A stretch of DNA of 47,145 bases from Methylothermaceae bacterium (GCA_026982635.1 JALSGR010000244.1:1-47145); one strand, 5' to 3'. Positions 1-9,912 are shown, numbered from the stretch's first letter. Program-made: numbers and translations. Notes: a model not told the origin generated them from the sequence alone.

Positions 1-134
1 CGCGCCATCCAGCGTCCCATGCGGGGGGCGTCGCGCCTTCCGCGGGGATTGAGGGGGCGGTCGAAATCCTTCGAAACGCCGCTGTTCCAGTCCGATTTGG
101 CATGACGCAGCAGCCACAGCTCACGTTCGCTCAC
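1..134 (-). CDS. sixA: SixA-like phosphohistidine phosphatase / histidine phosphatase family, N-terminal fragment (truncated by left window edge)
   Basis: Not in the ORF track. Manual minus-strand translation from a GTG at 134 preceded by GGAGGAG reads VSERELWLLRHAKSDWNSGVSKDFDRPLNPRGRRDAPRMGRWMA; LLRHAKSDW is the RHG phosphatase motif. Confidence 0.85.
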   Translation of the reverse strand, partial: MSERELWLLRHAKSDWNSGVSKDFDRPLNPRGRRDAPRMGRWMA

Positions 135-189
135 GGTGTTTCTCCTCCAGTGGCTCCTTGAAAATAACCCATTCTGAACTATGGTTTCC

Positions 190-205
190 AGTGACCTTCG
201 TCACA
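190..205 (+). promoter_or_regulatory. CRP-like half-site pair AGTGA-N6-TCACA upstream of the heme chemoreceptor
   Basis: Sequence AGTGACCTTCGTCACA, one mismatch to TGTGA-N6-TCACA; 34 bp upstream of the ATG at 240. Confidence 0.4.
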
Positions 206-239
206 ATTCGACCTACATCAATCATCGGGGGAGATTCCA

Positions 240-1979
240 ATGTTCGCACGGCATTCCATCGGCATTCGCCTGTTTCAGGTGGTCTTCGCCGCCTTCGCGG
301 CGATCGCCATCGTCCTGTTGTACCTCTACTGGCTGCAGCAACGGGAACAAGCCATCCAGCACCAGGTGGACACGGCCCGCAAGGTGGTCCTGATGGCCGA
401 GTCGGTGCGCAAACACGTCAGCCGTCTCTGGGACGAAGGCGTCATCACCCCGGAAACGGTCCGGGAATTCGACGCCATCGCCGACCCCCGCCTGCGGCGG
501 GAGAAGATCCTCTCCACCGTGCCCGTGGTCCTGTCCTGGAACGTGATCCAGGATCGAATCGCCGAGGACGGCTTCACCCTGCGCACGCCCCGCGTCGGCG
601 CCCGCAATCCCACCAACGAAGCCAACGAATTGGAGCGCCGGGCCTTGGCGTATTTCGCCAGCCATCCCCAGGCCGAGGAATACGTCACCGTCGACGAGAC
701 GATCAACGCGGTGCGTTACTTCCGCCCGGTGCGCCTGGAAAAACAATGTCTCACCTGCCACGGCGACCCGGCCACTTCTTACGAATTGTGGGGGCGCGAC
801 GACGGGCGGGACATCCTGGGCTACCCGATGGAAAACAAACGACCCGGCGATCTCCACGGCGCCTTCGAGATCATCGCCTCGCTCGACGATTCCATGGCCA
901 CCATCGAACGAAGCATGCTCAAGGCCGGCGCCGGAACGCTGGGCGCCCTGGCTCTGTTCGGCTGGTTGTTCCACCGTTTCATCCAGCGTCTCGTCACCGG
1001 CCCCCTGAAACAGATGGGGCGACAACTCAAGATCATCGGCGAAGGGGACCTGACCGTGCAACTGCCGGTGCACAACGACGACGAAGTCGGAACCATGGCC
1101 AAACACATCAACAATTTCGCCCGCCGCATCCGCCAACTGATCGATGATCTCCAGGGCAGCATCGGGCATCTGAACGGGGCGGCCCGGAACATGGCGGAGA
1201 TCGCGCGGGAAACCGAGAGCCGGGCGGAACGGCAGCGTCAGGAGACCGAACAGACCGCCGCCACCATCCAGCAGATGAACGCCTCGATCCAGGAGGTGGC
1301 CCGTAGCACCGCCGAGGCCGCCGAGCGAGCTCATCAGACCGACTCCGAAGCCAAGCAGGGGCGCGAGGTGGTGGCCAACGCCACCCGTCAGATCCGCACC
1401 CTGGCGGCCGAGATCGACCGGGTCACCGAGGAACTGCACAAACTGGAAAACGACAGCAAAAACATCGGCGAGGTGCTGGAAATCATCCGCGACATCGCCG
1501 AGCAAACCAACCTGCTGGCGCTCAACGCCGCCATCGAGGCGGCCCGCGCCGGCGAACAGGGACGCGGTTTTGCAGTGGTGGCGGAAGAGGTCCGCACCCT
1601 GGCGAGCCGGACCCAGGAATCCACCGCCCAGATCCAGAACACCATCGACGAGCTGCGCAGCCGGGCCCGCTCCGCGGTGGAAATGATCGAGCACAGCCGG
1701 GAACAGGCCCATCAGGGCACCCAGGAGACCGAGGCGGCCAACGAAGCCCTGACCAACATCATCGCCATGGTGGAGGCCACGGGGGAACTCAACGCCCAGG
1801 TCGCCAGCGCCATCGAGGAGCAAAGCCAGGTGAGCGAAACCATCAGCCAGAACGTCGGCGAAATCAACGACGGCTGTGTCGAGGTCTGCCAAAAAATGGA
1901 ACAAACCCTGAAGGCCACGGAACAGTTGCGCGAGACGGCCGCCAGCCTGGAAGCGGCGGTGAACCGGTTCCGCACCTGA
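240..1979 (+). CDS. Methyl-accepting chemotaxis protein with N-terminal DUF3365/Tll0287-like c-type heme sensor domain
   Basis: N-terminal TM, periplasmic domain with CLTCHGDP (CxxCH), second TM, HAMP-like segment, conserved MCP tip [42 protein letters not shown]. Confidence 0.93.
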   Translation: MFARHSIGIRLFQVVFAAFAAIAIVLLYLYWLQQREQAIQHQVDTARKVVLMAESVRKHVSRLWDEGVITPETVREFDAIADPRLRREKILSTVPVVLSWNVIQDRIAEDGFTLRTPRVGARNPTNEANELERRALAYFASHPQAEEYVTVDETINAVRYFRPVRLEKQCLTCHGDPATSYELWGRDDGRDILGYPMENKRPGDLHGAFEIIASLDDSMATIERSMLKAGAGTLGALALFGWLFHRFIQRLVTGPLKQMGRQLKIIGEGDLTVQLPVHNDDEVGTMAKHINNFARRIRQLIDDLQGSIGHLNGAARNMAEIARETESRAERQRQETEQTAATIQQMNASIQEVARSTAEAAERAHQTDSEAKQGREVVANATRQIRTLAAEIDRVTEELHKLENDSKNIGEVLEIIRDIAEQTNLLALNAAIEAARAGEQGRGFAVVAEEVRTLASRTQESTAQIQNTIDELRSRARSAVEMIEHSREQAHQGTQETEAANEALTNIIAMVEATGELNAQVASAIEEQSQVSETISQNVGEINDGCVEVCQKMEQTLKATEQLRETAASLEAAVNRFRT

Positions 1980-1992
1980 GCCGGTCACCCAC

Positions 1993-2014
1993 CGGCCCTC
2001 CCCCGGGAGGGCCG
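1993..2014 (+). terminator. Hairpin after the chemoreceptor gene, possible terminator (no clear T-tract)
   Basis: CGGCCCTCC (1993-2001) pairs perfectly with GGAGGGCCG (2006-2014), 4-nt loop, 13 nt after the stop codon. Confidence 0.5.
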
Positions 2015-2074
2015 CAACCAAACCCTTCCCGATTTCCGAACCGCGCCGCGTTACAATAGCCGCTCACGATGGCT

Positions 2075-2120
2075 CGCCACCCGTCCCTTTCCCAGAGGGA
2101 AAGCGGACCGGTCGGTGGCG
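2075..2120 (+). promoter_or_regulatory. Nested stem-loop in the leader of the 2158 ORF
   Basis: Outer CGCCACC (2075-2081)/GGTGGCG (2114-2120); inner GTCC-CTTTCCC-AGA-GGGAAAG-C-GGAC (2083-2108). Confidence 0.45.
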
Positions 2121-2157
2121 GGCCTCCATAACGATAACTAACATCGACGAGGAGGCT

Positions 2158-2724
2158 ATGATGAACAACGACCGTCTCACCCTCGCCGCCATCCTGGCTT
2201 TCATTCACGCGGTCCTGAGCCGCTTCTTCGTCTCCTTCACCGCCGAAATCACCCGCCCCAGCGCCGGTCCGCTGCTGATCGCAGCGCTCCTGGCCCTGAT
2301 CAATTTCGCCCTGTTCGTCTTCCTGTTCACCACCCTGAAGCGCCTGCTGAACGAGCGCTACCAGTACCGGGAAGCGGATCTGCCCATTCTCGCCCTGATC
2401 GGCCTCCACGCCGTCGGGGTCGTATTCATCCTGCTGCCACTGGCGGGGCTCGGCTACGGTGCCTTTTCCCTGCTGTCCAAGGCCTTGGGAGCGGTAGGCG
2501 GCCTGCTTTGGATCGGACTGGCCTGGCGTCTGTACCGGTTTCCTACCGACCGGATCAAATTGCTACGGCCCTTCGCGGCGGCGGTCGCCGTCGCCGGGCT
2601 CGGTTATCTTTCGGTCGTGCTGGTCAACGTCGCGGTCATCGTCATGATCGTGGCGGACATCATCCTGGGCCTGATCTTCATTCAGGAGACCGGAAAACCG
2701 GACCCCGGCAAGATCGAAGCCTGA
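2158..2724 (+). CDS. Hypothetical multi-pass membrane protein (188 aa)
   Basis: ORF with GAGGAGG RBS; several hydrophobic segments; no family recognised. Confidence 0.75.
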   Translation: MMNNDRLTLAAILAFIHAVLSRFFVSFTAEITRPSAGPLLIAALLALINFALFVFLFTTLKRLLNERYQYREADLPILALIGLHAVGVVFILLPLAGLGYGAFSLLSKALGAVGGLLWIGLAWRLYRFPTDRIKLLRPFAAAVAVAGLGYLSVVLVNVAVIVMIVADIILGLIFIQETGKPDPGKIEA

Positions 2725-3392
2725 TCCAACCGTTCCCACAGCAGGATCGGCAGCCGCCGGATCCGTTCCCAGGGCAACCCCGTGGCCAGGGTGATGACTG
2801 CCAGCAGCAGAAAAATCACCCCGCCGATCCGGTGGATGAAAGTGATGCTGAAATAGCGCAACAGGGTGCGGCCGGCCGCCACACCCAGCGCGGAGGTGAA
2901 CGCCAGCGCCAGGGTGGAACCGACCCAGACCGGCGCCGGCGGCAGCGTGCCACCGAGGCCCGCGACCGCGATCTGGGTCTTGTCGCCCAACTCGGCCATG
3001 AAAAGGAGGGCCAGGGTGGTGAAGAAAATGCCACGCCCGCTCCATTCCACCGCCCCGTCCTCCTCCGCTTCCTCCCTGGCCGTCAGGGCGTGGATGCCGA
3101 AGCCGGCGAACAGCAGACCCACCGCCAGCGCCACCAGCCAGCGGGGCAGCCAGGCGGCCACCGCGGCGCCGAACGCCACCGCCAGGCCATTGAGAAGGGC
3201 GAACGCCAAGACGGCGCCCCCCAGCACCGGCCAGGGACGGTGACGCGCCGCCAGCGTCATGCATACCAGTTGGCTCTTGTCGCCCATCTCCGCCGCGGCG
3301 ATGAGAAACAGGCTGGTGAAAAAGGCCAGCCATTCCCGCCGTTCCCAGCCCGGCGCGGCGAAACCGTCGAACACGTCCCAGAAATCCACCAT
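2682..3392 (-). CDS. TMEM165/GDT1 (UPF0016) family cation transporter
   Basis: Two E-x-G-D-K-[ST] motifs: AAEMGDKSQL and MAELGDKTQI; six hydrophobic segments. Confidence 0.9.
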   Translation of the reverse strand: MVDFWDVFDGFAAPGWERREWLAFFTSLFLIAAAEMGDKSQLVCMTLAARHRPWPVLGGAVLAFALLNGLAVAFGAAVAAWLPRWLVALAVGLLFAGFGIHALTAREEAEEDGAVEWSGRGIFFTTLALLFMAELGDKTQIAVAGLGGTLPPAPVWVGSTLALAFTSALGVAAGRTLLRYFSITFIHRIGGVIFLLLAVITLATGLPWERIRRLPILLWERLDQASILPGSGFPVS

Positions 3393-4337
3393 CTATCCCA
3401 GCGCGCTTTCGAGAATCGTCATCACGGCAAATCCCACCAGCACTCCGAAAGTCGCCCGGGAGGAGCGTTCCTTGGACTGCATTTCCGGAATGATCTCGTA
3501 GGCGATGACGTACAACATGGCCCCGGCGGCGAACCCCATCGCCAGCGGCAGCAGAGTTTCGAACACCGTCACCATGGTGACTCCCAACAATCCGCCGACC
3601 GGTTCCACCAGACCCGAGATCAGGGCGATCGCCACTGCCTTCCAGGGTTTATACCCCACCCCGACCAGGGGCAACGCCACCGCCATGCCCTCCGGAATGT
3701 TCTGAGCGCCGATGGCGATCGCCAGCAGGGTGCCGTTGGCCCAGTCGCCGCCGCCGAAACTGACCCCGACCGACAACCCCTCGGGAAAATTGTGCAGTGT
3801 GATCGCCACCACGAAGATCCATACCTTGCGTAGGGAAGCGGCCACCTCGGCATCGCCGGCGAACAGGTCGTGGGGCACGGTGCGCTCGGCCCAATCCAAA
3901 AACCACGCCCCCAGCAGAATACCGACGACCACCACGTACACCCCCCAGCCGGGCCACAATCTGTCGCCGTATTCGACACCAGGCTCCACCAGCGAGTAGG
4001 CCGTCGCCGACAACATGATGCCGGCGGCCATCCCCATCATGAAATTGATGGCCCGGAAGGAAATCTGCCTGAACAACACCGCCGGCAGAGCACCGAGGAC
4101 CGTGGCCAGCCCCGCCACGACGCTGGCGAAGAAGCCGACCACCACCGTCGCGCCGAACAACAGATACAACCCTCCGAACACCGCCACCTGACTGAGCAGG
4201 AAGACCAGCACCATCAGAGCGATGCGCTGCACCGGCGGCAGGCGCTGGAACCGCTGATACCAGGACCGGGACTGCAGCGACCGCCGCCAGTGGTCCAGGC
4301 GCTGTTCGAACCGATGTTGCAAGGCAGACCAATTCAT
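3393..4337 (-). CDS. ZIP family divalent metal transporter with N-terminal extension
   Basis: ZIP motifs VVAITLHNFPEGLSVGVSFGGGD and AIAIGAQNIPEGMAVALPL; strong RBS aaggaggagga. Confidence 0.92.
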   Translation of the reverse strand: MNWSALQHRFEQRLDHWRRSLQSRSWYQRFQRLPPVQRIALMVLVFLLSQVAVFGGLYLLFGATVVVGFFASVVAGLATVLGALPAVLFRQISFRAINFMMGMAAGIMLSATAYSLVEPGVEYGDRLWPGWGVYVVVVGILLGAWFLDWAERTVPHDLFAGDAEVAASLRKVWIFVVAITLHNFPEGLSVGVSFGGGDWANGTLLAIAIGAQNIPEGMAVALPLVGVGYKPWKAVAIALISGLVEPVGGLLGVTMVTVFETLLPLAMGFAAGAMLYVIAYEIIPEMQSKERSSRATFGVLVGFAVMTILESALG

Positions 4338-4364
4338 CAGATTTCCTCCTCCTTCTTGTGATCC

Positions 4365-4397
4365 CGGCCGCAGACTGGAACAAAAAACCTGCGGCCG
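4365..4397 (-). promoter_or_regulatory. Leader hairpin upstream of the ZIP-GDT1 operon
   Basis: Perfect 9-bp stem CGGCCGCAG (4365-4373)/CTGCGGCCG (4389-4397), 15-nt loop, between the likely promoter region and the RBS. Confidence 0.5.
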
Positions 4398-4528
4398 TAG
4401 AGCATCGATGTCAAAATCTTTTTACAGATCGTGCCCGACGCCGCGTTCCCCTTTGGTACGCATTGATCTATCACACTGAATTACAATCGTTTTTCATCAT
4501 CTGGCACGAATACTGCTAATACGGTGGT

Positions 4529-4879
4529 ATGAACCAGAAAAAGCATACCATTTCCGAGCCTTTCGATTTCGATCACTGGCTGCGACTGGCCCGTCGCGAC
4601 CCGGCCGCCTTCGAGCGGCAAAGACAGGCGGTAATCGAAGCCTTCCTGAACACCCTGCCCCCGGAAAGGCGGTCGCGTCTGGAACGCCTGCAATGGCGCA
4701 TCGACATGGAAATCCGCCGCAGCCGCTCCCCCATGGGCGCCTGCATCCGGTTGTACCGCCGGATGCTCGAATCCTGCAGCCGGCAGCAGGCCGCCCTCGA
4801 GGCTCTCCTTCAGGGCGCCACGCCGCCGGATTCCGCCCAGCGCGCCCAGGTGTTGCCTTTCGTCCGCAATCAGTCGTAG
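4529..4879 (+). CDS. DUF3135 domain-containing protein
   Basis: FDFDHWLRLARRDPAAFERQRQAVIEAFL...RLQWRIDMEIRRSRSPMGACIRL resembles DUF3135 proteins. Confidence 0.75.
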   Translation: MNQKKHTISEPFDFDHWLRLARRDPAAFERQRQAVIEAFLNTLPPERRSRLERLQWRIDMEIRRSRSPMGACIRLYRRMLESCSRQQAALEALLQGATPPDSAQRAQVLPFVRNQS

Positions 4880-7800
4880 CGCAACGCCACGCGGTCGGCG
4901 CCGAACCGGCGGGACAGCCGGTGCAGCAGCTCGTCATCCGGCCGCACCCGCCAGTCGCTCCCCAGACGCAGGCAGGTCCGTGCTCGCCCGTTGCGGTATT
5001 CCACGAATACGGGACAGCGGCCGCCCCGGTGCGGCCGGAGCAGTTCCGCCAGGCCGCGGACGTCCTCCCGGTCCACCCCCTCCCAGCGGATCCACAGCCC
5101 CTTGGCGAAATGCTCCCGGGCCTGGTGCAGGCTCCAGACCTGCTCCGCCACCAGACGCAGATTGCCGCTGAAGTCGTCCTGGCCGATCTCTCCCTGCACC
5201 ACGAGCACGGCATCTTTGACGAGCAGATCCTCGACTTCGGCCGCCACCTCGGCGAAGACGGCCACCTCCAGGCGACCGCCACCGTCTTCCAGGGTGAGGA
5301 ACACCATCTTTTTGCCCTGTTTGTTGTGACGGGTGCGCAGTTCCGCCACCAGGCCGGCCACCACCACCCGGCTCGCCTCGCCGTTCGATCCCTTCCGGCC
5401 CTGCGCCAGCTCGGCCAGCGGGGCGGTGACGAACGCCTGCAATTCCTGTCGGTGTTCGTCCAACGGATGGCCGCTGAGATACAGCCCCAACACCGCCTTT
5501 TCCTCGGCCAGCAGGGTCTTCAGCGGCCAGGGGGCCACCGGCTCGGCAGAGGCAGGAGGCGCTGGCACGGCAGCGTCATCCCCCAGGCCGAATAGATCGT
5601 TCTGTCCCTGGGCCAGGGTCCGGTGATGCTGTTCGGCTGACTGCAACGCCCCGCCCAGATCCGCCAGCAATTGGGCCCGATGGTTTCCCAGGACGTCGAG
5701 GGCGCCGGCCCGGATCAGGGCCTCGATGACACGCCGGTTGACCTTGCGAAGATCGACGCGGCGACAGAAGTCGTAAAGGTCCCGGAACGCCCCCGCCTCC
5801 CGGGCCGCCAGGATGTCCTCGATGGCCGCCTGTCCCACCCCCTTCACCGCCCCCAGTCCGTAAAGGATGCTACCGTCCTCGAGGACGTCGAAGCGGTAAC
5901 CGGAGCGGTTGATATCCGGCGCCAGCAACTTCAGGCCCAGCTGGCGGCATTCCTCCACGAAGCCGACCACTTTGTCGGTGTTGTCCATGTCCGACGACAG
6001 CACCGCCGCCATGAAAGCGGCCGGATAATGGGCCTTGAGCCAGGCGGTCTGATAGGAAACCCAGGCGTAGGCGGCGGAGTGGGATTTGTTGAAACCGTAG
6101 CCGGCGAACTTTTCCATCAGGTCGAAGATGTACTGGGCCGTGTCTTCGGCGACCCCGCGCTCCGTCGCCCCCCGGATGAAGATGGCCCGCTGCTTGGCCA
6201 TCTCCTCGGGCTTCTTCTTGCCCATGGCCCGCCGCAGCAGATCGGCGCCCCCGAGGGTGTAACCGGCCAGATCCCGGGCGATCTGCATGACCTGCTCCTG
6301 GTACAGGATCACCCCGTTGGTGGGCTTGAGAATCGGCTCCAGCGCCGGATGGGGATAGTTGGCCTGGGCACGGCCGTGCTTGACGTTGATGTAGTCGTCC
6401 ACCATGCCCGACTGCAGGGGCCCCGGACGGAACAGAGCCACGAGGGCGACGATGTCGTCGAAGCAGTCCGGCTGCAGCCGGCGGATGAGGTCCTTCATGC
6501 CGCGCGACTCCAACTGGAACACCGCCGTGGTCCGGCAGCTCTTCAACAGGGCGTAGGTCTTGGGATCGTCGCGGGGGATGCGATCGATGTCGATCGGCGC
6601 CTCCCCCTTGGCCCGGCGCTGGCGGTTGATGGTTTCCACGGCCCAGTCGATGATCGTCAGGGTGCGCAACCCGAGAAAATCGAACTTGACCAGACCGGCC
6701 GCCTCCACGTCGTCCTTGTCGAACTGGGTGACGACCCCCTCCTCCCCGTCTTCGCGGTAAAGCGGGGTGAAATCGATCAAGGCGGAAGGGGCGATCACCA
6801 CCCCACCGGCATGCTTGCCGGCATTGCGGGCGATACCTTCCAGGGAACGGGCCAGATCGATCAGGCTCTGCACCTCCTCGTCTTCCTGATAGGCCTGTCG
6901 CAGTTCCTCGCTCTCTTCCAGGGCCTTGTCCAGGGTCATGCCCAGCTCGAAGGGAATCAGCTTGGCCAGGCGGTCGACGAAACCGTAAGGATGCCCCAGG
7001 ACCCGGCCGACATCGCGCACCACCGCCTTGGCCGCCATAGTGCCGAAGGTGATGATCTGGGAAACCTTGTCCCGACCGTATTTCCGAGCTACGTAGTCGA
7101 TGACCCGATCGCGCCGCTCCATGCAGAAGTCGATGTCGAAATCGGGCATCGACACCCGCTCCGGATTGAGGAAACGTTCGAACAGGAGATCGAATTCGAT
7201 GGGATCGAGATCGGTGATCCGGAGGGCGTAGGCCACCAGGGAACCGGCCCCGGAACCACGCCCCGGCCCCACGGGAATACCGTTCTCCTTGGCCCACTGG
7301 ATGAAATCGGCGACGATGAGAAAATAACCCGGGAACCCCATCTGGACGATGACGTCCAGCTCGCGCTGGAGGCGTTCCCGATAGACGGCCTCCTTCTCCC
7401 GGGGAATCGCGCCTTGTTCCAGACGGCGGGCCAGCCCCCTTTCCGCCTCCCGGACGAAATACTGCTCCAGGGTCAGCCCTTCCGGCACCGGAAACAGGGG
7501 CAGACTGGGCTTGCCCAGTTCCAGCTCCAGGTTGCAGCGTTTGGCGATCTCGACGCTGTTGTCCACCGCCTCGGGCAGATCGGCGAAAAGAGCGCGCATC
7601 TCCGCCGGACTTTTCAGATACTGCTGGTCGCTGTAACGCCGCGGCCGCCCGGGATCGTCCAGGACCCAGCCCTCGTGGATACAGACCCGGGCTTCGTGGG
7701 CCTCGAAATCCGGTTGCGCCAGGAAGCGAACGTCGTTGGTGGCCACCACGGCCACGTCCATCGCGGCCGCCAGGTGCACGGCGGCTTCCAGGTATTCCGC

Positions 7801-8331
7801 TTCCCCGGGACGGCCGGTCCGCTGCACTTCCAGATAGAACCGGTCGCCGAAGCGATCCAGCCAGGTGGCCAGCGCTCGTCGGGCCCGGTCCTCGGCTCCG
7901 GCCAGCAGCAGCCGCCCGATCTCGCCCTCCCGGGCGCCGGACAGGGCCAGCAGGCCCTCGGCGTTTTCCAGGACCCACGCCGCCTCCACCTGGGGCAGCC
8001 CCAGATGCTGACCCTCCAGGTAGGCGCGCGAGATCAGGGCGGTCAGATTGCGGTAACCGATGCGATTCTGCACCAGCAGGGTCAACCGGTCCGGCTGGCG
8101 TGGCGCTTCGGGGTTTCTCACCCAGAGATCGGCGCCGACGATCGGTTTGATCCCGGCCGCCAGCGCCGCCTTGTAGAACTTGATCAGCCCGAACAGATTG
8201 ACCTGATCGGTCAGGGCCACCGCCGGCATCCCCAGCTCCCGGCAACGGGCCACCAACGGCCCGAGCCGCACCAGGCCGTCGCTGAGGGAGTATTCGCTGT
8301 GAAGACGCAGGTGGATGAAATCCGCGCTCAT
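4870..8331 (-). CDS. dnaE: DNA polymerase III subunit alpha
   Basis: N-terminal PHP domain MSADFIHLRLHSEYSLSDGL; polymerase motifs PDFDIDFCMERRDRVIDYV and GYGFNKSHSAAYAWVSYQTAWLKAHYP; start placed at MSADF rather than the track start. Confidence 0.97.
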   Translation of the reverse strand: MSADFIHLRLHSEYSLSDGLVRLGPLVARCRELGMPAVALTDQVNLFGLIKFYKAALAAGIKPIVGADLWVRNPEAPRQPDRLTLLVQNRIGYRNLTALISRAYLEGQHLGLPQVEAAWVLENAEGLLALSGAREGEIGRLLLAGAEDRARRALATWLDRFGDRFYLEVQRTGRPGEAEYLEAAVHLAAAMDVAVVATNDVRFLAQPDFEAHEARVCIHEGWVLDDPGRPRRYSDQQYLKSPAEMRALFADLPEAVDNSVEIAKRCNLELELGKPSLPLFPVPEGLTLEQYFVREAERGLARRLEQGAIPREKEAVYRERLQRELDVIVQMGFPGYFLIVADFIQWAKENGIPVGPGRGSGAGSLVAYALRITDLDPIEFDLLFERFLNPERVSMPDFDIDFCMERRDRVIDYVARKYGRDKVSQIITFGTMAAKAVVRDVGRVLGHPYGFVDRLAKLIPFELGMTLDKALEESEELRQAYQEDEEVQSLIDLARSLEGIARNAGKHAGGVVIAPSALIDFTPLYREDGEEGVVTQFDKDDVEAAGLVKFDFLGLRTLTIIDWAVETINRQRRAKGEAPIDIDRIPRDDPKTYALLKSCRTTAVFQLESRGMKDLIRRLQPDCFDDIVALVALFRPGPLQSGMVDDYINVKHGRAQANYPHPALEPILKPTNGVILYQEQVMQIARDLAGYTLGGADLLRRAMGKKKPEEMAKQRAIFIRGATERGVAEDTAQYIFDLMEKFAGYGFNKSHSAAYAWVSYQTAWLKAHYPAAFMAAVLSSDMDNTDKVVGFVEECRQLGLKLLAPDINRSGYRFDVLEDGSILYGLGAVKGVGQAAIEDILAAREAGAFRDLYDFCRRVDLRKVNRRVIEALIRAGALDVLGNHRAQLLADLGGALQSAEQHHRTLAQGQNDLFGLGDDAAVPAPPASAEPVAPWPLKTLLAEEKAVLGLYLSGHPLDEHRQELQAFVTAPLAELAQGRKGSNGEASRVVVAGLVAELRTRHNKQGKKMVFLTLEDGGGRLEVAVFAEVAAEVEDLLVKDAVLVVQGEIGQDDFSGNLRLVAEQVWSLHQAREHFAKGLWIRWEGVDREDVRGLAELLRPHRGGRCPVFVEYRNGRARTCLRLGSDWRVRPDDELLHRLSRRFGADRVALRYD

Positions 8332-8341
8332 GACGACCGCC

Positions 8342-8926
8342 TCAGACTTCCCGGACCGGGCGGAACGAGCGTCGGTGCCAAGGGCTGGCCCCGAGACGTT
8401 GCAAGGCCCGCTTGTGGCTCGGGGTCGGATAGCCTTTATGGCTTTCGATCCCGTAGCCGGGCGCCAGCTTGTCGAGGAGCTGCATTTCCCGGTCCCGGGC
8501 GACCTTGGCGAGAATCGAGGCAGCGGAAATTTCCGCCACCGTCCCGTCTCCCCCCACCACGGCCTCGACGGCCATGGGAACGTCGGGGAGCCGGTTCCCG
8601 TCCACCCGGACCTTGGCCGGAACGATGCCCAATCCCAGGACCGCCCGCCGCATCGCGAGCAGAGAAGCCTGCAGAATGTTGCGGCGGTCGATTTCGGAGG
8701 GTTCCGCGCGGCCGATGGACCAGGCCAGGGCATCGCGGCGGATCCGGTCCGCCAGGCGCCGGCGCGCTTCCGGCCGCAAGCTTTTCGAATCGGTCAGACC
8801 GGCGATGGGACGCTCGGGATCGAGGATCACCGCCGCGGCGATGACGGGCCCCACCAGACAGCCGCGTCCGGCCTCGTCGACACCGGCGACGAGGCGGCGA
8901 TCAGGCTTCGGCTTCCGCGGCGGCAC
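8342..8926 (-). CDS. rnhB: Ribonuclease HII
   Basis: [23 protein letters not shown] and DSKSL; C-terminal [14 protein letters not shown]. Start uncertain; GTG at 8926 overlaps the fabZ 3' end. Confidence 0.93.
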   Translation of the reverse strand: MPPRKPKPDRRLVAGVDEAGRGCLVGPVIAAAVILDPERPIAGLTDSKSLRPEARRRLADRIRRDALAWSIGRAEPSEIDRRNILQASLLAMRRAVLGLGIVPAKVRVDGNRLPDVPMAVEAVVGGDGTVAEISAASILAKVARDREMQLLDKLAPGYGIESHKGYPTPSHKRALQRLGASPWHRRSFRPVREV

Positions 8927-9344
8927 ACATGATCTCGGCACTGGCAACGAACTCGCCATCGACCTCCGCACGACAGGAAAAGGCCCAGATGTTGCGCTTG
9001 TGACGCAGGTACTCCACTTCGAGGCGGAGCTGATCGCCGGGAACCACCGGTCGCTTGAAACGGGCCTTGTCGAGGCCGACCAGATAGTAGATGAAGTTCT
9101 TTCCCGCCAGAACTTCCGGGGCGCTCTCCGAGGCCAGCAGGCCGGTGGCCTGGGCCAGCGCTTCCATGATCAGAACTCCCGGCATGATGGGCTGACCGGG
9201 GAAATGCCCCTGAAAGAACGGCTCGTTGTAGGAAACGTTTTTGATCGCCACCAGCCGCCTGCCGGGCTCGCACTCGACGACCCGGTCCACCAGCAGGAAA
9301 GGATAGCGGTGGGGCAGGTAGCGCATGATCTTGTGAATGTCCAA
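8901..9344 (-). CDS. fabZ: 3-hydroxyacyl-[acyl-carrier-protein] dehydratase
   Basis: [22 protein letters not shown] and [26 protein letters not shown]. Confidence 0.97.
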   Translation of the reverse strand: MDIHKIMRYLPHRYPFLLVDRVVECEPGRRLVAIKNVSYNEPFFQGHFPGQPIMPGVLIMEALAQATGLLASESAPEVLAGKNFIYYLVGLDKARFKRPVVPGDQLRLEVEYLRHKRNIWAFSCRAEVDGEFVASAEIMCAAAEAEA

Positions 9345-9383
9345 AGTCCTTCTCCCGATCGTCTGATTCGAAGCATCCCTGTT

Positions 9384-9884
9384 CTATTTCGCCAGCGCTT
9401 TCAGCCGCTTCAACACCTTGTCGGTCACGTCGACCCTGTCGCTGGCATAGACCACGCCGTCGGTCAGCAGGAGATCGTAATCCTCCTCCTTGGCCAGGGA
9501 TTTGACCGCCTCGAACACCTGCCGCTGCAACTTGCCGAGCTCTTCGTTGCGACGCAGGTTGAAATCCTCCCGAAACTCCTCCCGGGCCCGTTTCAATTCC
9601 CGCTGCTTGGCCAGAATGTCCCGCTCCAACTTGCGCCGTTCCGAATCGCTCATCACCGCCGCATCCCGGGCGAGTTTTTCTTCCAGTTTCTTCAATTCCT
9701 TTTGCATGGCGACAAGGCGTTTGTCCCGGGGGGCGAATTCCCGCTCCAGGCGTTTCTTGGCCTGCTCGGCCTGGGGCGCCTGCTGCAAAACCCTGGCCAC
9801 GTTGACGAAGCCGATCTTGATCGCTTCGGCCCAGGCCGGTTGCCAAAGAAACAGTACGACAGCGGCAAAAACGAATCTCGTCAT
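9384..9884 (-). CDS. skp: OmpH/Skp family periplasmic chaperone
   Basis: Signal peptide then IKIGFVNVARVLQQAPQAE; charged coiled coil; C-terminal DLLLTDGVVYASDRVDVTDKVLKRL; adjacent to bamA. Confidence 0.9.
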   Translation of the reverse strand: MTRFVFAAVVLFLWQPAWAEAIKIGFVNVARVLQQAPQAEQAKKRLEREFAPRDKRLVAMQKELKKLEEKLARDAAVMSDSERRKLERDILAKQRELKRAREEFREDFNLRRNEELGKLQRQVFEAVKSLAKEEDYDLLLTDGVVYASDRVDVTDKVLKRLKALAK

Positions 9885-9912
9885 CGGGTTGACTCCTTTA
9901 GTTGAAAAAATG

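Noticed and set aside
222-2021. 599-aa minus-strand ORF opposite the chemoreceptor gene
   Set aside because: Shadow ORF; the plus-strand MCP has clear domain motifs.
2508-3833. 441-aa plus-strand ORF across the GDT1 and ZIP genes
   Set aside because: Antisense to two transporters with clear motifs; low-complexity composition.
5671-8844. 1057-aa plus-strand ORF opposite dnaE
   Set aside because: Antisense to the full, motif-verified dnaE; composition (Gly/Pro/Arg/His/Gln/Asp-rich) is typical of the reverse frame of a GC-rich gene.
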